Origin: Saprospiraceae bacterium
Lineage (GTDB): Bacteria; Bacteroidota; Bacteroidia; Chitinophagales; Saprospiraceae
Direction: 5' to 3'
Length of the DNA: 15,841 bases
Assembly (NCBI GenBank): GCA_020628755.1
Contig: JAHDEQ010000006.1
Span: 26,163 to 42,003 of the forward strand
Part shown: positions 7,223-13,339 of the stretch, piece by piece
Numbering within the stretch: position 1 is the stretch's first letter
Layout of the letters: each line of letters begins with the position of its first letter
Program-made: the position numbers and the translations under genes
Notes under the pieces: generated by a model
What the model saw: only the letters and a program-made list of their open reading frames with translations
What the model was told of the DNA's origin: nothing
Databases searched by the model: none

Positions 7223-8169
7223 AGCTCTTGTTTTTGGTAAGCGTTTAAAATACGAAGTGCAGCCGTTTTATCCTGGGCAATGGCTGCTTGCAAAGCAGTC
7301 AAATCGTCAAATTTTGCATCGGGACGCACAAAATCAAGACAGTCAATTCTTATTTTTTGACCATAAATATCTTTATCAAAATCAAAAATATTGACTTCTA
7401 TTGTTCGATTCTCGTGGTCTTTTAGCGTCGGTCTATCGCCAATATACAGCATCCCCCCATACTGCTTTTCATCAATCCAAACTTGGCAAGCATAAATTCC
7501 AAAAGGTGGAATCAATTTATGTTTTTCCGTGATTTCGATATTGGCAGTTGGGAAGCCAATCGTGTGACCAATTCGCTGTCCTTTGACAACCGCACCCGAC
7601 AAAGAAAATAGATGTCCCAACAATCTATTGGCACTTTTAATATCGCTCGAATTGAGTGCATTTCGTATTTTAGTAGAAGAAACCGTTACATCGTCAACAT
7701 CTTGTTTTGAAATTTCAAAAACATCAAATTTAAAATTCTTAGTTGCTGCTTTGAGATAATTTATATCGCCTTGTCGGTTGAGGCCAAATTTATGGTCATA
7801 GCCCACAACGACACAACGAGGCGCAAATTTTTCGACTAAAAATTTTTGAATGTACTCATCGGCACTTTGCTGCGAAAACTCAACAGAAAAAGGTACAACG
7901 ACCACATTATCAATATTATAGCGTTCAAAAAGACTAATTTTTTCTTCTACTGTCGTGATAAGTTGGAGCGAATTATCTTTGGGATAAATAATAAGGCGAG
8001 GATGCGGATGAAAGGTAATTACAATACTTTCTCCGTTGTATTGTTGTGCCAATTCTTTGACCCGTTCTAGTATTTTTTGGTGGCCATTGTGTACACCATC
8101 GAAAGAACCAATCGTTAGAACGGCGTTCTTGAAATGAGGTAAATTATGGAGGTTTTTAAAAACATTCAT
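7204..8169 (-). CDS. ribF: Bifunctional riboflavin kinase / FAD synthetase
   Basis: RibF phosphorylates riboflavin to FMN (EC 2.7.1.26) and adenylylates FMN to FAD (EC 2.7.7.2) in the cytoplasm. The 321 residues match the usual length. The N-terminal nucleotidyltransferase domain has GSFDGVHNGH (21-30), TFHPHPR, GYDHKFG and SSTKIRNAL. The C-terminal kinase domain begins with GHTIGFPTANI (GFP at 205-207) and continues with GIYACQVW and the closing region IEVNIFDFDKDIYGQKIRIDCLDFVRP. A TACATTTG box (8177-8184) lies just upstream, so the mRNA may have almost no leader. The gene follows the aminotransferase by 24 bases. Its last codons are SKKKI-stop on an A11 run that overlaps the start of the glycosyltransferase frame; a -1 shift or one extra A would fuse the two products. 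Confidence 0.97.
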   Translation of the reverse strand: MNVFKNLHNLPHFKNAVLTIGSFDGVHNGHQKILERVKELAQQYNGESIVITFHPHPRLIIYPKDNSLQLITTVEEKISLFERYNIDNVVVVPFSVEFSQQSADEYIQKFLVEKFAPRCVVVGYDHKFGLNRQGDINYLKAATKNFKFDVFEISKQDVDDVTVSSTKIRNALNSSDIKSANRLLGHLFSLSGAVVKGQRIGHTIGFPTANIEITEKHKLIPPFGIYACQVWIDEKQYGGMLYIGDRPTLKDHENRTIEVNIFDFDKDIYGQKIRIDCLDFVRPDAKFDDLTALQAAIAQDKTAALRILNAYQKQELSKKKI

Positions 8170-8176
8170 TGAACTG

Positions 8177-8184
8177 CAAATGTA
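8177..8184 (-). promoter_or_regulatory. -7 box of a ribF promoter (TACATTTG)
   Basis: On the minus strand TACATTTG matches TAnnTTTG exactly. It ends only 7 bases before the ribF ATG (8169), so transcription would start within a few bases of the start codon. It lies in the 24-base gap after the aminotransferase gene. Confidence 0.5.
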
Positions 8185-8193
8185 GAAAAAAAC

Positions 8194-9420
8194 TTAAATC
8201 TTTTCCATCATTTTTGCATCCAAAGCAACTTTATTGGGATAAATTTCGATTGCTTTTTCAAGACAATCCATTGCTTTATTCAAGTCTGTACTATTGAGTA
8301 CATAAGCTATTCTAATTTGATTTTTTCCTAGTTCAGGACTTGCATAAAAGCCCGATCCAGGCGAAAGCATGAGGGTTTGTCCCTCGTGCTCAAACGATTC
8401 TAACAGCCACTTACAAAAATAGTCTGCATCATCAATCGGCAGTTCCGCAAAAACATAAAATGCGCCTCCAGGCTTATAGCATTTCACACCATCCATTTGA
8501 CTTAAACGTTCAAAAAGGACATTTCTTCTTTCGGTATATTCCAAATTGACTTCTTCCAAATAAGAAGCATCCACTTCTAGCAAAGCCTCTGACAAAACCT
8601 GTCCAAGAGTCGGTGCACTCAAACGATATTGTGCAAACTTATTGATGGCTTCCAAAACTTTTGCATTGCGACAAACAATGCGCCCTACCCTAGCTCCGCA
8701 AGCCGAATATCGCTTAGAAACGGAATCAACGATAGCTACATTTTGAGCCAAATCGTTGAGGTGCAAGGCCGAATAAAACTCAAATTCATCATAACAAAAA
8801 GCACTATAGACTTCATCTACAAAAAGAAAAATATCATGCTTTTTGCAAAGTTCACCCAACTCAATTATGGCTTCTTTAGAATAAACTGCGCCAGTTGGAT
8901 TATTGGGATTGCAAATCAAAATTGCTCTTGTTTTAGAGTCAATTGCTGCTTCAAATTTTTCAATATTGGGTAAGGCAAAACCATCTTCTATCTGAGATGT
9001 AATCGGTTTGATTTGGACAGAGGCGTACTCCGAAAAACCGACATAATTGGCATACAATGGCTCAGGTATAATGATATTTTCGTCCGCATCAACACAAGCC
9101 ATCAATAACAATTGTATAGCTTCAGAAGCACCATTGGTGATATAAATATGCTCGTTTTGAATATCAAAACCCTTAGATTGATATTGTTGGGTCAGCTTTT
9201 CAACATAAGTAGAAATCCCTTTGCTAGGTGCATATTTTATGATGGGCAAATCTTTTTCTTTGACTTTTTGTAAAGCCGAAGGCGGAGTCAAAATATCGGG
9301 TTGTCCGATATTCAAATAATACACTTTTTTGCCTTCTGCTTCAGCTTGATTGGCCGAAGCAGCCAATTTTCTAATGGGCGATTCGTATGTTCCGAGCGAT
9401 CTTTTTGATATATTTGGCAT
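8194..9420 (-). CDS. PLP-dependent aminotransferase, class I/II (aspartate-type)
   Basis: This is a fold-type I aminotransferase of 408 residues, the family's normal length, that would exchange an amino group between an amino acid and a 2-oxo acid. Visible features in order: YYLNIGQPD near the N-terminus, KYAPSKGI, TNGASEAIQLLL (cofactor phosphate contact), ICNPNNPTGAVYS (the NPxNPTG substrate/cofactor loop), FVDEVYSAF (Asp to the pyridine nitrogen), the Schiff-base Lys236 in DSVSKRYSACGARVG, and NQIRIAYVL with the C-terminal Arg that binds the substrate carboxylate. Substrate specificity cannot be fixed; aspartate is the usual guess for this subgroup. It is first in a likely unit with ribF and the glycosyltransferase, and is divergent from the ABC gene. 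Confidence 0.93.
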   Translation of the reverse strand: MPNISKRSLGTYESPIRKLAASANQAEAEGKKVYYLNIGQPDILTPPSALQKVKEKDLPIIKYAPSKGISTYVEKLTQQYQSKGFDIQNEHIYITNGASEAIQLLLMACVDADENIIIPEPLYANYVGFSEYASVQIKPITSQIEDGFALPNIEKFEAAIDSKTRAILICNPNNPTGAVYSKEAIIELGELCKKHDIFLFVDEVYSAFCYDEFEFYSALHLNDLAQNVAIVDSVSKRYSACGARVGRIVCRNAKVLEAINKFAQYRLSAPTLGQVLSEALLEVDASYLEEVNLEYTERRNVLFERLSQMDGVKCYKPGGAFYVFAELPIDDADYFCKWLLESFEHEGQTLMLSPGSGFYASPELGKNQIRIAYVLNSTDLNKAMDCLEKAIEIYPNKVALDAKMMEKI

Positions 9421-9538
9421 TGTCTAAGTAGTTTTAGGAGACTTGAATCCCTTACTTCTAGTAGTTTTTTTCGATTTTAATAGGCAAGTTTTATGCCTTT
9501 TCAAAAAGAATGCAAAATTAGTTAAAATTAGCACAAAA

Positions 9539-10177
9539 ATGATAGCATTTGAAGATGTAATCCCTCAACCTTTGATAGAAATGGGTGTAAACCCTCAAAC
9601 TCAAATTTGGAATCAAAATTTATTTTTTGAAAAAGGCAAACGCTACCTCATCAAAGCTCCATCGGGTAAAGGAAAATCTACTTTTTTACACCTTATTTAT
9701 GGATTGCGAAAAGATTATAATGGTGTTTTGAAATGGGAAGACTCTTCCCACTCCAATTTACAAGAAAAAGATTGGTCTAAAATTCGTTCGGAACATTTAT
9801 CTATCGTTTTTCAAAATTTAAGACTTTTTCCGCAGCTAACCGCTTTAGAAAATATTGAGTTAAATATTTTCAATAAGTCAACTGATATTTTTGATATAAA
9901 AATAATGGCGGAACATTTGGGTGTAAAAGAATTACTTACTAAGCCTTGCCATACTTTGTCGTATGGCCAGCAGCAACGCATAGCGATTATTCGAGCTTTG
10001 GCACAAAATTTCGATTTTTTATTATTGGACGAGCCTTTTAGTCATCTCGACCCCGAAAATATCAAAAATGCAATCCATCTAATCAACGAAAGATGTAAAA
10101 GTCAACAAGCAGGACTTATTTTGGTGAGTTTAGATGAAGATTATGGAATGTTTTTTGACAATACATTGTTGCTATAG
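9539..10177 (+). CDS. Orphan ABC-type ATPase with altered motifs, 212 aa
   Basis: The ATG at 9539 is preferred; the in-frame TTG at 9443 would add an unconserved 32-residue leader. The domain order is that of a compact LolD/FtsE-like ATPase: Walker A (40-48, APSGKGKST), Q-loop (IVFQNLRLFPQLT), signature LSYGQQQR (140-147), Walker B LLLDEP (Asp164, Glu165), and D-loop SHLD. Three positions depart from consensus: the first Gly of Walker A is Ala40, the second Gly of LSGGQ is Tyr142, and the H-loop His is replaced by Leu198 (VSLDED for VTHD). No permease gene is adjacent, so the partner and cargo are unknown. The retained Lys46, Asp and catalytic Glu suggest ATP binding, but turnover may be slow. 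A family call is safe, a transport role is inference. Confidence 0.88.
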   Translation: MIAFEDVIPQPLIEMGVNPQTQIWNQNLFFEKGKRYLIKAPSGKGKSTFLHLIYGLRKDYNGVLKWEDSSHSNLQEKDWSKIRSEHLSIVFQNLRLFPQLTALENIELNIFNKSTDIFDIKIMAEHLGVKELLTKPCHTLSYGQQQRIAIIRALAQNFDFLLLDEPFSHLDPENIKNAIHLINERCKSQQAGLILVSLDEDYGMFFDNTLLL

Positions 10178-10229
10178 CAAGGTATTTGTGAGAGAGTTGG
10201 ATTTTTATTTAAAAAAAAATGAAGAAATA

Positions 10230-10262
10230 TTTGACATATTAAAATCTATTCCCTTATATTTG
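10230..10262 (+). promoter_or_regulatory. Promoter of the tRNA-Gly gene
   Basis: TTTG (10230-10233) and TATATTTG (10255-10262) are separated by 21 bases and match the Bacteroidota -33/-7 consensus. The tRNA begins 19 bases after the -7 box, giving a short 5' leader. This is the best promoter in the window. Confidence 0.8.
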
Positions 10263-10281
10263 CATCGCTTTCAGAAAAACT

Positions 10282-10354
10282 GCGAAAGTAGCTCAGCTGG
10301 TAGAGCACAACCTTGCCAAGGTTGGGGTCGCGAGTTCGAATCTCGTCTTTCGCT
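10282..10354 (+). tRNA. tRNA-Gly, anticodon GCC
   Basis: A complete 73-base cloverleaf can be drawn by hand: acceptor stem GCGAAAG (10282-10288) with CTTTCGC (10347-10353), D arm GCTC/GAGC, anticodon stem CAACC/GGTTG around TTGCCAA, and a T arm GCGAG-TTCGAAT-CTCGT with one G-U pair. The anticodon GCC is at 10315-10317 and reads GGC/GGU glycine codons. The discriminator base is T (10354). CCA is not encoded, as is common in Bacteroidota. An intrinsic terminator follows at once. Confidence 0.95.
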
Positions 10355-10356
10355 CT

Positions 10357-10383
10357 AAGCCTTCTTCACGGAAGGCTTTTTTT
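10357..10383 (+). terminator. Terminator between tRNA-Gly and tRNA-Leu
   Basis: AAGCCTTC (10357-10364) pairs with GAAGGCTT (10371-10378) around TTCACG and is followed by a T run to 10383. It starts 3 bases after tRNA-Gly and ends 27 bases before tRNA-Leu, in which gap I see no promoter box. Confidence 0.8.
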
Positions 10384-10409
10384 AGCCCTTATGGGCAAAC
10401 GTGTCAAGT

Positions 10410-10493
10410 GCCCGGGTGGTGGAATTGGTAGACACGCCGGACTTAAAATCCTGTGGGCTTCGGCCCGTGCGGGTTCAAGTCCCGCTCCGGGTA
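10410..10493 (+). tRNA. tRNA-Leu, anticodon UAA
   Basis: This is an 84-base class II tRNA. Acceptor GCCCGGG (10410-10416) pairs with TCCGGGT (10486-10492) with G-U at both ends, and the discriminator is A10493. The D region reads TGGTGGAATTGGTAGACAC; the anticodon loop CTTAAAA holds UAA at 10444-10446; the long variable arm is GGGC-TTCG-GCCC; the T arm is GCGGG-TTCAAGT-CCCGC. One mismatch (C28-U42) sits in the anticodon stem CCGGA/TCCTG, which is unusual. CCA is not encoded. From the anticodon loop on, the sequence recurs 376 to 411 bases downstream, after the GIY-YIG gene. It is the only complete tRNA-Leu copy here. Confidence 0.93.
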
Positions 10494-10541
10494 CAACTCT
10501 AAAGCTCTTATAAATCTCTGATTTGTAAGGGCTTTTTTAAT
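10441..10541 (+). repeat. Direct repeat copy 1: tRNA-Leu 3' half plus terminator
   Basis: From ACTTAAAATC in the anticodon loop to TTTTTTAAT after the terminator, this stretch recurs at 10817-10952. The last 68 bases (10474-10541) are identical in both copies. The first 33 (10441-10473) differ at five positions, all C-to-T or G-to-A between copy 1 and copy 2. The pair brackets the GIY-YIG gene, as attL/attR repeats do when an element integrates into a tRNA gene and rebuilds its 3' end. Confidence 0.85.
10501..10538 (+). terminator. Terminator of tRNA-Leu
   Basis: A 15-bp stem (10501-10515 with 10521-10535, two G-U pairs) closes a CTCTG loop and continues into T's up to 10538. The identical structure recurs at 10912-10949. 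Confidence 0.85.
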
Positions 10542-10549
10542 ACCATTTT

Positions 10550-10822
10550 ATGTATCAAGTTTATGCCATTGCTAGTCTCCATCGAAAATATATTTATGTC
10601 GGTTTGACTTCTAATCTCGAAAATAGACTACATCGACATAATCAAGGGTTTGAAAAAACTACTAAACCGTATGCTCCTTTTGTGCTTTTTTATTCTGAAA
10701 AAGCCGCCGATAGACCTAGTGCAAGATTACGTGAAAAGTATTTGAAAAGTCGCTCTGGCAAAAGGTTTCTATATAAACTAATTCTTCAAGAACATTCTCA
10801 TTTGACTCATTTTGAAACTTAA
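10550..10822 (+). CDS. GIY-YIG family nuclease, 90 aa, between tRNA-Leu repeats
   Basis: GIY-YIG enzymes cut DNA with a single domain using an Arg and a Glu/metal site. Here the signature reads VYAI (4-7) and YVG (16-18), catalytic Arg26 is in ENRLHRHN, and Glu62 is in RLREKYLKSRSGKR; the length is that of stand-alone UvrC-N/YhbQ-like Bacteroidota proteins, with no extra DNA-binding domain. The ATG is 8 bases after the first tRNA-Leu repeat. The last sense codon (ACT) and the stop TAA (10820-10822) lie inside the second repeat, in the sequence equal to the tRNA anticodon loop. So the reading frame ends exactly at the repeat junction. No promoter is evident; it follows a terminator, so expression may be low or by read-through. 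Family confident; mobility role inferred from context. Confidence 0.85.
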   Translation: MYQVYAIASLHRKYIYVGLTSNLENRLHRHNQGFEKTTKPYAPFVLFYSEKAADRPSARLREKYLKSRSGKRFLYKLILQEHSHLTHFET

Positions 10823-10904
10823 AATCTTGTGAACTTCGGTTCGTGCGGGCCTGTCTAGCTTGGTTGCCCAAGCAGCCAGATAGATTCAAGTCCCGCTCCG
10901 GGTA
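10817..10904 (+). pseudogene. Truncated tRNA-Leu (3' half) with a 35-base insert
   Basis: This matches tRNA-Leu(UAA) from the anticodon loop to the discriminator A10904 but has no 5' half, so it cannot be a normal tRNA. A 35-base insert (10850-10884) splits the T arm exactly between the 5' stem strand GCGGG and the TTCAAGT loop. Variable-arm bases differ from the intact tRNA in paired fashion: GGGC/GCCC there, GAAC/GTTC here, both around TTCG. It is best read as the displaced end of a gene disrupted by integration, or a duplication remnant. Confidence 0.8.
10850..10884 (+). repeat. 35-base hairpin insert in the tRNA-Leu remnant
   Basis: The insert is absent from the intact tRNA-Leu at the same point. 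It folds on itself: GCTTGG with CCAAGC around TTGC, extended after an internal loop by CTGTCT with AGATAG (one G-U pair). Confidence 0.65.
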
Positions 10905-10952
10905 CAACTCTAAAGCTCTTATAAATCTCTGATTTGTAAGGGCTTTTTTAAT
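10885..10952 (+). repeat. Direct repeat copy 2, identical 68-base part
   Basis: Base-for-base identical to 10474-10541, covering the T loop, 3' acceptor strand and the tRNA-Leu terminator. Complete identity over mostly non-coding bases implies a recent duplication or ongoing gene conversion. Confidence 0.9.
10912..10949 (+). terminator. Second copy of the tRNA-Leu terminator
   Basis: The same 15-bp stem, CTCTG loop and T run as at 10501-10538. It now ends transcription of the GIY-YIG gene and tRNA remnant. Confidence 0.85.
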
Positions 10953-11250
10953 GTTAGACTCCAACCATTTTCAATTTTACCACTTATAACAGATTGCCTT
11001 GAGAGATAAAAAAGAAGAAGGATTTATTCCGCTTCTTAGCTGAAGAGGTAGTATGAATTTAAAGTTTCAGAGCTTTAAGAAGCTATATAAAGCTCGGAAG
11101 CTTTATTTCGTGAGGATTTTGAAGTTTGGAAACTTCAAAAAGCAAGCATCAGGATAGATTCTAAATTAGCAAAATCTAAGATAGCAAGAGCTACAAAGCC
11201 ATTCATTAATTTTTTCTACTTATATTTGGTCAAAATCAAAAAACACTACG
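10953..11250. other. 298-bp gap with a cluster of short palindromes
   Basis: No convincing gene lies here; a 34-codon frame at 11053-11157 is low-complexity and basic and matches nothing I know. Palindromes include AAAGCT-CGGA-AGCTTT (11089-11104) and TTTTGAAGTTT/AAACTTCAAAA with only GG between (11117-11140). Related GAAGCTTT-like words recur between 11060 and 11104. The 3' end holds the -7 box of the symporter gene. Confidence 0.5.
11221..11228 (+). promoter_or_regulatory. -7 box of the symporter gene (TATATTTG)
   Basis: An exact TAnnTTTG match lies 22 bases before the ATG at 11251, giving a leader of about 15 bases. No clear -33 TTG is seen at the usual distance. Confidence 0.55.
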
Positions 11251-12567
11251 ATGAAAAAACTGGCTTTGCATTGGCAAATATTAATAGGGATGGGATTGGG
11301 TATTGCTTTTGGAATACTTGCTGCCTCAATGGGTTGGAATGAATTTGTAAAAGATTGGATTTATCCTATCGGAAAAATCTTTGTCAACCTCCTTAAACTA
11401 ATTGCTATCCCACTTATTATTGCTTCTTTGATTAAAGGTATTTCTGATTTGCAAGACATTGCAAAATTTAGAAGTATCGGTGGGAGAACCATATTAATAT
11501 ACATAGTCACCACAGTGATTGCCGTAACGATTGGTTTGCTTATCGTCAATGTTATTGACCCAGGAAGTGGCGTTTCTCAAGAAACACTGGACAAACTAAC
11601 GGCTGCTTACTCAGACAATTCAAGTGTGCAGGGCAAACTCAAAACGGCTACGGCTACTAAAGATACTGGGCCACTTCAATTTTTGATTGATATGGTTCCT
11701 GATAATATTTTTGCTGCAGCCAGCAAAAATGGAAGTATGTTGCAAGTCATCTTTTTTGTTATTTTCTTTGGCATTTCTTTATTATTAATTCCGCAAGAAA
11801 AAGCTAAAGGAGTAAAAGAGTTTTTTGACGGATTAAATGAAGTTGTCCTTAAAATGGTCGACCTTATCATGTTGATTGCGCCTTATGCCGTATTTGCGCT
11901 CCTCGCAAATGTAGTGGTCAACTCGGCCGATCCAGATATTTTATTGGCTTTGCTCAAATATGCGATGACTGTCTTATTAGGTTTGATTTTGATGATTTCC
12001 TTTTATATGATGGTCATAAAGATTTATACGGGACGTAGTCCAATGAATTTTTTAAAAGCCATCAGTCCTGCTCAACTCTTAGCTTTTTCGACGAGTTCGA
12101 GTGCAGCTACCTTACCTGTTACCATGGAACGAGTAGAAGAACATGTTGGAGTAGAAAAAGAAGTTACGAGTTTTGTTTGTCCTGTTGGTGCTACGGTCAA
12201 TATGGATGGCACCAGCTTGTACCAAGCGGTTGCGGCGGTATTTATTTGTAGTGCTCTGCAACACGACTTATCTTTGGGTGACCAAATAACCATAGTTGTT
12301 ACGGCTACGCTGGCCTCGATTGGTTCGGCGGCTGTGCCTGGTGCGGGTATGGTGATGTTAGTGATTGTACTCGAAGCGATTGGCTTGCCAGCCGAAAAGC
12401 TGGCAATTGGTTTGGCTTTGATTTTTGCGGTTGACCGCCCACTTGATATGTGTCGAACGGTGGTCAATGTTACAGGCGATGCAACTGTCGCTACTATTGT
12501 TGGAAAAAGTGTTGGAAAACTTGGAGATCCTAAACCTCAAAATTGGGATGATCATTATGGAAAATAG
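11251..12567 (+). CDS. Acidic amino acid/dicarboxylate:cation symporter (DAACS)
   Basis: This inner-membrane elevator-type secondary transporter (SLC1/GltPh family) takes up glutamate, aspartate or C4-dicarboxylates with Na+ or H+. At 438 residues it is full length. Family landmarks are present in order: HP1 with FSTSSSAATLP (serines at 280-284), TM7 NMDGT (317-321), HP2 with AAVPGAGMVML, and TM8 DRPLDMCRTVVNVTGD (395-410). Within TM8, Asp399, Arg402, Thr403, Asn406 and Asp410 match the GltPh substrate and Na+ residues; the Arg equals Arg397 of GltPh, which favours acidic substrates over neutral ones. A polar insert (~residues 110-140) between early helices is family-typical in position. The stop codon abuts the mqnA stop with no base between. 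Confidence 0.95.
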   Translation: MKKLALHWQILIGMGLGIAFGILAASMGWNEFVKDWIYPIGKIFVNLLKLIAIPLIIASLIKGISDLQDIAKFRSIGGRTILIYIVTTVIAVTIGLLIVNVIDPGSGVSQETLDKLTAAYSDNSSVQGKLKTATATKDTGPLQFLIDMVPDNIFAAASKNGSMLQVIFFVIFFGISLLLIPQEKAKGVKEFFDGLNEVVLKMVDLIMLIAPYAVFALLANVVVNSADPDILLALLKYAMTVLLGLILMISFYMMVIKIYTGRSPMNFLKAISPAQLLAFSTSSSAATLPVTMERVEEHVGVEKEVTSFVCPVGATVNMDGTSLYQAVAAVFICSALQHDLSLGDQITIVVTATLASIGSAAVPGAGMVMLVIVLEAIGLPAEKLAIGLALIFAVDRPLDMCRTVVNVTGDATVATIVGKSVGKLGDPKPQNWDDHYGK

Positions 12568-13326
12568 CTAGACTTGAAGCATTTTATTAGCTTTCATCTT
12601 TTCTAAAAACAAGTCTAAGGCATTACGTTTAGAAGTATCTAAATTGTAGTGGATATATTTTTCAAAATATTCTTGTAAGTCAAAATTAGGATGTGGTTTT
12701 GGTAAAAGATAAACCAGTTTAGGAATGGTTTCGATGCCTTTTTGCATGGCTTCATTGAAACGATGGATGAAATCTTGGTCAATTTTTTTATTGGAAACCC
12801 AAGCGGCAAAAACAAATGGCAAGCCTGTATGACTTGTCCATGCCTCGCCCAAATCATAAATAAATCGATGTTTTGATTCCAAATCAATGGTACGGTCTCC
12901 AATAACTAAAGCTGCCGTCGTTCCTCCAATTTCGTTAATAAATCCTTCTTGGGCTGGTAAAAATTCAGGTTCGATTTTCCAGTATTCTCGACTTAGAATT
13001 TGACACAATTGTACTGAAGTTCGAGAGTGAAAATCCAAATATATTTTTTCAATATTCTCAATTGGTACATCACTAAAAATACAGACCGTCCGAACAGCAC
13101 CTTCTGCCCCAATACAAAAATCAGATATAATCTGAGGATTTTTCAATAAAGGAATCGTCGCCACAGGCACCAAGGCAAAATCCACCTCGCCAGCCAATAA
13201 CTTATCGGCACAGACCGAAGGAATGTCGAGTTCAATATCCAAATCTTGCTCTATCGGATGATTCAAAATTCCATTCAGCAAGGGTTTGGTGTTGAGGTAA
13301 CTTACGGCCGTGAGTTTGTATTTCAT
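12568..13326 (-). CDS. mqnA: Chorismate dehydratase MqnA
   Basis: MqnA removes water from chorismate to give 3-enolpyruvyl-benzoate (EC 4.2.1.151), the first step of the futalosine route to menaquinone. The 252 residues match the family length. Motifs: the N-terminal VSYLNTKPLL, the VDFALVPVATIPL segment, GAVRTVCIFS, LDFHSRTSV, GDRTIDLE, and DLGEAWTSHTGLPFVFAAW; this is the periplasmic-binding-protein-like fold of MqnA/MqnD. It is cytoplasmic, with no signal peptide. It follows mqnE on the same strand, after an 84-base gap largely filled by a perfect inverted repeat. The pairing with the enzyme that uses its product supports the assignment strongly. Confidence 0.94.
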   Translation of the reverse strand: MKYKLTAVSYLNTKPLLNGILNHPIEQDLDIELDIPSVCADKLLAGEVDFALVPVATIPLLKNPQIISDFCIGAEGAVRTVCIFSDVPIENIEKIYLDFHSRTSVQLCQILSREYWKIEPEFLPAQEGFINEIGGTTAALVIGDRTIDLESKHRFIYDLGEAWTSHTGLPFVFAAWVSNKKIDQDFIHRFNEAMQKGIETIPKLVYLLPKPHPNFDLQEYFEKYIHYNLDTSKRNALDLFLEKMKANKMLQV

Positions 13327-13339
13327 AAATTGTTTTTAT

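Noticed and set aside
10410..10904. Group I intron in tRNA-Leu(UAA), as in cyanobacteria
   Set aside because: The first tRNA-Leu is contiguous through its anticodon, and the second copy lacks a 5' half. No intron core could be seen between the copies.
10817..10952. Permuted or split tRNA gene
   Set aside because: A permuted gene needs a 5' half downstream of the 3' half. None is visible between 10953 and 11250.
10716..10964. Minus-strand 82-codon reading frame over the GIY-YIG gene end
   Set aside because: It is antisense to a recognised gene and to the tRNA remnant, with no family resemblance.
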